This document shows, piece after piece, positions 58,102 through 64,000 of a stretch of 64,000 nt of DNA. Within the stretch, counting starts at the first letter, position 1. The number at the start of each line of letters is the position of its first letter. Source of the stretch: Cymbomonas tetramitiformis (Eukaryota > Chlorophyta > Pyramimonadophyceae > Pyramimonadales > Pyramimonadaceae); contig LGRX02029324.1 in the NCBI GenBank assembly GCA_001247695.2, positions 1-64,000 of the forward strand. Direction: 5' to 3'. The notes beneath the pieces were generated by a model. The model did no database searches, was not told the origin of the DNA, and saw nothing but the letters and a program-made list of their open reading frames with translations. A program made the translations under genes and the position numbers.

Positions 58102-59176
58102 AGTGTATTACGATTTATTGGACTCGTTGTGGGAAAAAATAAAGAAAGAAAAAATAATTAAAAAATATATAATATATAATATATATATAAATTCTCATTC
58201 ACGATTTTATACAGACCCAGTAGGCGCGCAAAAGGTACCGACACATATATAATTATATTCATATAATTGTACCGATATATTTATGTCTAGGGATATGAGG
58301 CGATATAAATATTGAACGTTGATGCCCTTTTATTTGTTTATATTTTACTGCCGGGTTTCTGTCGGTCCAAATATTTTAAAAAACAGTTTCAATTATAACC
58401 GCTATAAATTTGAAAGAATATATACCGATATAAACAGTTGAATATAATAAATACCCAAATGATAAAATATTGAATAATTTTAAAAATATATTGAGCACCT
58501 GATATCGTACTACAGTATACTCAATTTTTGTGTAGTACTTGTCGTACTATCTCAGTAACAGTGACACAGTGTCACTCCGGTGACCGTAAGTTCATAAAGT
58601 ATTGTTAATTGTATACGTATAGTGACACCAGTACTCAAGCCGAAGTGTCACTGTCGTGTACTGTCACAGTGCAAGTCGATGTCTTTCATTCGTGATTTCG
58701 ATTCTTCAATCTCGATTAGATTCATGAACCAGCCGGTGTCATGAGAACGCGAACGTTTGGGGCACGTGACAGCTAACCCCAAAACTTTAACCTAATTCTG
58801 TGATGGCGTTCACAAAAGTGTTTTTGTGACCGCTCCAATTAGGTTAAATAACTTGTACATGTAATAAAAAACGTTATAGTTTATCAAACTGCGTCAAATA
58901 AATTTTGGCTGATACATATTTCCAAACCCTTTCGTCTCGTTGTGACACAGATCGGGGGGGGCGTAAGGGTCGAAACGACGTAAAACGGGTATCCGGTCCT
59001 CGGGATCTCGCCCTTAAAAACCCGCAAATATGGCTAGTGGGTTTCCCGTTAAACTTTGCGATATCTGAGTTCCAAAATGAACCATCCTATGCAGCTATGA
59101 GATGAAAACACGAAGAAACAACTAAAGAGACCTTGCATATGTTGTAACCGGTAGTGTTTGCGAATACCACACAATG
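58102..59176 (-). other. LINE 5' region
   Basis: Mostly A+T-rich with GTGACA/TGTCAC motifs at 58560-58680. Assigned to the LINE because it lies between its ORF and the right-hand target duplication; it could contain an older nested piece. Confidence 0.5.
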
Positions 59177-59252
59177 TATGACATGACATGGTATGACATG
59201 TATGACAGGTATGACATGTATGACACATATGTCATCGGTCATAACCCTGACA
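59177..59252 (-). repeat. Chromovirus 5' LTR, distal end
   Basis: Last 76 bp of the LTR (TATGACATG... ACCCTGACA), the part missing at 51972. Followed by target duplication CCGTC at 59253-59257. Confidence 0.9.
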
Positions 59253-59257
59253 CCGTC

Positions 59258-60384
59258 ATGGCTCCCTTGGGTCCTGGACTAGGTGGAGTGCAACCATCAC
59301 TGTATCATAAATCTCACACCCGAGGGGGCAAGCTTGTATGATTACGCCCTTAAGCAAGCGACATTCCAACATCCAAAACACACTTCCCAGCCTCGTATAC
59401 CCGAGTTGACATGTATGGTGGTGCGCACAGGCACACGCAAATGTAATGTGCCGGCTTCGTTCTTCGCAGCGCAGAAGCCCTTGTAAAGTGCAAGGCAATA
59501 CTTGTCAAGCTTTACTCGGGTGCAACGATGGATGAAAAATCACTTACGTGGTGAAATCTAATAGCAGGGAGTGCGGAGCAACAACATAGAATACCCATAT
59601 TGCCATGCTGTTTCAATTACATGTACGTTAACACCTTATGTCAGCTTATGTCGGCTGTCCGAGGCTGCTGCCTCACTCATACCGTCCTACAAAAGTCATA
59701 GTCAGAGATTGCCGTGGTGAATCCACATGGCAGCGTTTTGTGTACTCTTGAGTAGTATGATCTCGTAGTGCTCTTCGCTAACACACAAGTTGCAGCGAGG
59801 AAGGCGTCATTAAATTGAACCTTGGAGAACGCTTGTTTGAAGTAAGCGGTCTTCAAGGTAGAAAAATACAACAGCAAGGCGAATGTGCAAACGGTCATAA
59901 AAGTAGCTGAATCTGTGCATGGACGAGTTTATTACGGCACTATGATTATGGTCGGGCTCGCCACGATGATTGCAAGAATTCGTATCCAAGCCAAGGCACA
60001 TTTACTTGTCAAGAGCTGAGTGGAGTTTTCTTGCGTCATGCCCCGACTTTTTTCTCAGCATCATAGTATCCTACGGCTGTACCTTGTGCTTTCCCCACAG
60101 GGAAACCTCTGACTGACGTCCTGTCCTGGCCGTGGACATATTCACGTGTAATGTATGAAAGCCTTGCTGAAGATATCTGTCAACAGCTTGAAGGCGAATA
60201 CAGTGGATATGGGAACAAAAATAACCCTCAAAGTTGTTGAACACTCACGGCATATAGTGAGGAGCGATTTGGTCAGGAAGTTGGTAAAAAAAAAAGCCTA
60301 TTGGAGTGACGAAGTAAATGGTTCCGGTATGATTTCGCCCAACACGAAAGCGAATCGTGCCTGGTAAGGCGGCTCACATCTAAA
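59258..60384. other. Host sequence without a firm gene call
   Basis: Several short frames without motifs. One plus-strand frame at 59283-59486 (LTPEGASLYDYALKQATF) looks exon-like but cannot be assigned. Confidence 0.3.
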
Positions 60385-60630
60385 CTACTTTCCCTCCGAC
60401 CCTCCAAACCCTCGTAGTAAACTTTTGGCATGTTCGTCATCCATCCCTGCCTTGTATTCTTGTAACCTTCGCAGGTCATTTTCTGACACTTGCACACTAT
60501 TGTTTTGTAGAGATCTATTAACGTCTATGGTGGTAATGGCAATGACTGCGCACCCAAACGCGAAAATAGCTGCGGCTTCCAGGTTGGATTTCGGATAAAT
60601 CATATCCGTGCTTTGTGCTTGACCTGTTCA
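60385..60630 (-). CDS. Possible terminal exon of a small membrane protein
   Basis: After a good acceptor (GAACAG at about 60631-60636) the minus strand is open for about 80 residues to a stop. A hydrophobic segment AAAIFAFGCAVIAITTIDV is followed by a charged amphipathic stretch (ENDLRRLQEYKAG). Family not recognised, upstream exons not identified. A start at the Met encoded at 60601-60603 is also possible. Confidence 0.35.
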
Positions 60631-61253
60631 GGTCCGAAGTTACCTCGAGAGTATACGAACGCGTTCTTCGTTTGTGTGCGCGTGGGAGAATACCTTTCCA
60701 CTTGGGGGGAAATGGCACATGTAACAAGTGTCGCTAATGTAGAGCTGGAAGAGCCAGTTCTTTCAGTATTCTGCTTCTCGGTTGCTATCTGTGCAAATAA
60801 ACCCCACAGGAATCCCGTTTCTATTGCTCCACAACTGGTGTCACACCCGCACCCAAAGGAATGCGGATGGAGGAGAGTTGGAGAGATGGAGACATAGAGC
60901 TAGACGGTAGGCACGGTAGGCCTACTGTACCCGACTGTTGAATTTTAATTTCATGATCTGCTCACATCTTGCATTTCTATTTACTACCAATAACGACAGG
61001 GCACTCATTTCGAGAGTCGTGCGCCACGCCGCGCCGTGCAGCTGTCTACGATTTCGATAGGTATCTGGCGGGCGGGGTTTCGGTTCAGAAAACTGGAGAA
61101 AAACGGGAGTTCTCATCTATTCTGAAGGCAACTCAGTTCTGAATTCTTTCTCAAGTTCTCAGTTCTCATCACTTCGGAATTCATCCTCTTGATCTAGAGA
61201 TCATCGTTAGGTGTAAAACACAAACACCCACGCAGCATATTTTCGTCACAGTA

Positions 61254-63747
61254 TGGGAAAGGCATCGAAAGATAAGAGGGTATTTGGCTCCCCTTATTGT
61301 CGGTTTGCTGGGTTCATAGCAACTTAGCATTGTTTATTCCACACTAAGGTTGAGACTGTTTGTCATGCAGTGAACTCGTGAACAACTCACGGGGATCTTT
61401 GGGCTTCAGGATATATATTACCGGAAAGCGAAGGAAGAAGGTTGGCGCGCCCGGAGTGCATTCAAATTGTTGCAAATTGACGAAGAGTTTAATATTCTTC
61501 AAGGTAGACAAGCTCGAGCTTTGTTTTGCAATATTTTTCCGCTAAATGCGCCTCCCTACGTGAGGATTCGATATGATATGACAAGTTTGTTGCGCGCTGA
61601 CCACATAACGCCGCTCTCTCGCTCCCTCCCTCTCTCTCTGCGCGTATACTTCACTGCAGCTTGTGACTTGCCACATCAAGCACTTGACGGTTTTTCTGCT
61701 CTTGTTGCTCCCTGCGAGAACCGCATTCTGTATCTTATTGGCCTGCTGCGGAGCAGTTATCAGTGTCTTTCAACGAGGCAAAGCCGTTCATGTAGATTCA
61801 CTTTCTGCTTATTTGTTGACTTGTTGGCTACTCCTGATAACTGCTTCGACTGAGTTCACACACCCCACACTAAACGACGTCCCTTTCCTTGTTATTGGCT
61901 TCACTGTATTTCCGCGTATCAAAGCAATTCTTGTATCTCCTTCTCTTTGCCTCGACTGCATGTGCACATCTCAAAGTACAACGTGCGTCTCCTTGTTCTT
62001 ACCTCGACCATATTCACGCACTTAAAAACACTACTATATTCTGAGATTCTGCACGGGGTTCAGGGTGCCACCGTGTTGTTGACTTGTGTGCAGCGCCAGG
62101 GAGTTGGAGTCAGGTGAGCTACAGTTTCTGAACTGTCACTTCATCTCCAGTTCTTGCCTTCACGTTGCAGTCTGAACCTCCACGCAGACACAAGTCTCCG
62201 CACGCACGTCTGCGGGCAAGTTGCGCGTATATGGCAGCCATCACGGCAACACTTGTTTTGAAATCGTTCAAAGCCGGTGACCTGAAGTGGCGACATTTCT
62301 TTCAGGTTTTGAGCCGCCATTTATATCTCCCAGCAGTGGCCGCCGGGAAAACTGGGTTAGTATTCGTATCACCAGCATCTATGCCTATGCCCTGACTTTT
62401 CCCTGCTTGACCAGTTTTTGTGCTGTCTTTATCCTGGGTGGTTTCAGTCTTGTTCGCCTTCATATGATGGCGACTTATACGAATCAGCCGACTTAGACAC
62501 GGGGTGTCCATCCCCTGCTTTAACGGCCCGGTTCCTCCCGAGAAAATATAGATCCTCTTCCGTTTAGAAGACGTTTTTGTGGCAGGGATGAGCTTCCGAA
62601 GCTGGTGGCGGTGGATCTACAACCGATGGCTCCCCTCGAGGGCATCATCGAAATTCAGGTAACTCCAGTTCGCGAGAGGGTACCAGCACCGAAACCCTGC
62701 TTCGTCCTTTCCTGCTTTGGTCACCGCTTTTCACCATATCTCCCATACTAAGTTTCTAAGGGTCCTCCTGTGCGCCCGCTGCAGGGGGACATCACAAGCA
62801 CCAGCACGGTAGAGGAGGTGCGAAACTGGCCTCAAAACTAGGCTCGGATGAAAAGCCTTTCTGACTGTGCCGTTTTCGTCGCTTGGAAGACGGTACACCG
62901 CGTTGCGCCAGCTCCAAATATCCTCGTTTTTCATTTGACTTGGCCAGTAGCTCGCTCCATTCCCCTCTGCTGCCTTCCTATCACAGCCGATTCGGCAAGC
63001 AAGTAGTCTGATAATTCGTTTACTTTAAATGATCGAATAGGGTTTGCGACTTGTTCTCGTGCCTTTTGTGCGCGTAGTGTCCACCTGTGCTTGCCAGAAG
63101 AAGTGTGCCAATGAGCACATCCCACACACTGCCGCCAATAAATTCAACGTTGGGCGGGAGCTTGTCTTGCAGGTGATCTCGCACTTTAATGGGCATCTGG
63201 CGGATCTGGTCATTTCTGACGGCGCCCCCGATGGCAAGACCTCGCACCTCCCCACCACCACCTTGTTTGTTGTTTGTGTGAAGCATATTATTGTTGCCAG
63301 TTGCCCACGTCTAGCTAGAAAATGTGTAATCTTTTCGTAGTCTTTTTCGCTATGGGTAGCTGACACCTTTCATCATCTCAAGTTCTCGATAACAAGCTTG
63401 ACGATTCTGGTTTAACTTTTGACTTCTTAGCTGAGGTGGTTCGAAAGCTGAGAAATCCTTTCAGGCATCCTCATATCCACCACGTACCCCCGCTTTGTGC
63501 CGTTTCTACCACCGCACTTTGTGGAGCAGCATATTGAATGCTGATTATTGGACAGTGCACTGGCTGTACACTTCCATGCATCTTAAGCCCTTGTTAATAA
63601 GAACCTTCGGCCAGCTGGAGGGTGGAGGTGACACTCCTCTGAACACGCCTCGAGGCTTAATATCTGTTTGAAACTGGTTGAGGGTTGTCTGCAGTAACCG
63701 GCTTACACGACATGGATGAGTTCGTGCAGTCCCAGCTTATCTTAGCA
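61254..63747 (+). CDS. TRM7: tRNA 2'-O-methyltransferase TRM7/FTSJ1, first eight exons
   Basis: Exons: 61254-61280, 61410-61503, 62064-62113, 62306-62355, 62586-62658, 62785-62817, 63173-63233 and 63695-63747, total 441 nt with consistent phase. The 147 residues begin [20 protein letters not shown] and include ARSAFKLLQ (catalytic Lys of the K-D-K-E set), [13 protein letters not shown] (SAM-binding motif I), [23 protein letters not shown] (catalytic Asp) and [17 protein letters not shown]. This is the FTSJ1/TRM7 family, which methylates the ribose at positions 32 and 34 of tRNA anticodon loops in the cytoplasm with partner proteins. Seven introns are seen; intron 7 has a GC donor. The gene continues beyond the window. 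Confidence 0.93.
63234..63694 (+). other. Probable GC-AG intron of TRM7
   Basis: Exon 7 ends GATG and is followed by GCAAGA; exon 8 begins after CTGCAG. Joining them gives APDVTGLHD, the conserved family sequence, so the donor is GC. Confidence 0.8.
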
Positions 63748-63837
63748 GTGCGTATTTTGCTCCATCTTGCACCGGCAGTGCTCTGCGCGCTCAGGGGCCA
63801 AGCAGTACTCGCGAGGAGTGTACCACGCCACCGATCA

Positions 63838-64000
63838 CGCGCGCTCAGGGGGCGACGCGGTGCGCTGAGGGGGGGGGTTGCGTGCCCCTGGTCACGCGCG
63901 CTCAGGGGGCGACGCGGTGCGCTGAGGGGGGGGGTTGCGTGCCCCTGGTCACGCGCGCTCAGGGGGCGACGCGGTGCGCTGAGGGGGGGGTTGCGTGCCC
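63838..64000 (+). repeat. 57-bp G-rich minisatellite
   Basis: Units start with GCGCTCAGGG at 63841, 63898 and 63955, with a diverged precursor near 63790. Each has GCGCTCAG and its near-inverted GCGCTGAG and a run of 7-9 G. It lies in the next intron of TRM7 and continues past the window edge. Confidence 0.85.

Larger units (their letters stand above)
51973..59176 (-). mobile_element. LINE retrotransposon inserted in the 5' LTR
   Basis: On the minus strand the element runs from about 59176 to an A/T-rich 3' end (GGGATAATAAAAATATTA) at 51973. The duplicated target TATGACATGACATG (about 14 bp) is found on both sides. It encodes endonuclease, RT and RNase H. Confidence 0.85.
23533..59252 (-). 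mobile_element. Ty3/gypsy chromovirus with three nested insertions
   Basis: On the minus strand it runs from the 5' LTR (59252 to 51422, split by a LINE) through leader, gag and pol, to the 3' LTR (31605 to 23533, split by a CACTA element). A same-family element (32316-42671) interrupts the 3' internal part. LTR ends are TG...CA and the whole is flanked by the 5-bp duplication CCGTC (23528-23532 and 59253-59257), which proves both ends belong to one insertion. Without the three insertions it is about 10.7 kb. Gag and pol carry several disabling mutations, so this copy is inactive. Confidence 0.92.

Noticed and set aside
63020..63366. Minus-strand open frames of 88 and 113 codons
   Set aside because: They are the complement of TRM7 exon 7 and flanking introns.

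Overview
The window is nuclear DNA of a eukaryote. Two ordinary host genes have several short spliceosomal introns, and most of the remaining sequence is transposable elements. The tRNA methyltransferase exons look plant-like, and a retrotransposon carries its own cytosine-5 methyltransferase, an arrangement reported before in charophyte algae and dinoflagellates. I therefore lean towards a green-lineage, perhaps streptophyte, alga. That placement is an inference.

Layout: (1) 1-2163 holds short tandem repeats, a decayed fragment of a retroelement, a hAT-type MITE and a 224-bp repeat. (2) 2164-17436 is a large, young LTR retroelement on the minus strand. Its 389-bp outer repeats differ at one site that I could see. 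It encodes gag, a second ORF behind a single UAG, a protease ORF, two further ORFs and a 2283-residue polyprotein. The polyprotein order is membrane segments, reverse transcriptase, RNase H, DNMT3-like DNA methyltransferase, integrase, PHD finger, second methyltransferase-like domain. (3) 17437-23532 is host sequence with a six-exon JMJD6-like JmjC gene on the minus strand. (4) 23533-59252 is a single 35.7-kb nested block. A minus-strand Ty3/gypsy chromovirus (5-bp target duplication CCGTC) received three later insertions: a 7.5-kb CACTA-like transposon in its 3' LTR, a 10.4-kb non-autonomous copy of its own family in its internal region, and a 7.2-kb LINE in its 5' LTR. (5) 59258-64000 is host sequence with the first eight exons of a TRM7/FTSJ1 tRNA 2'-O-methyltransferase gene on the plus strand. 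One of its introns appears to be GC-AG. A 57-bp minisatellite runs off the window edge.

Three unrelated element classes here carry chromatin-reader modules: a PHD finger in the DNMT retroelement, a PHD finger in the CACTA transposase and a chromodomain in the chromovirus integrase. The DNMT retroelement is the most striking item because it appears to carry both a chromatin reader and two methyltransferase modules. All calls were made by eye from sequence; no database search was run.
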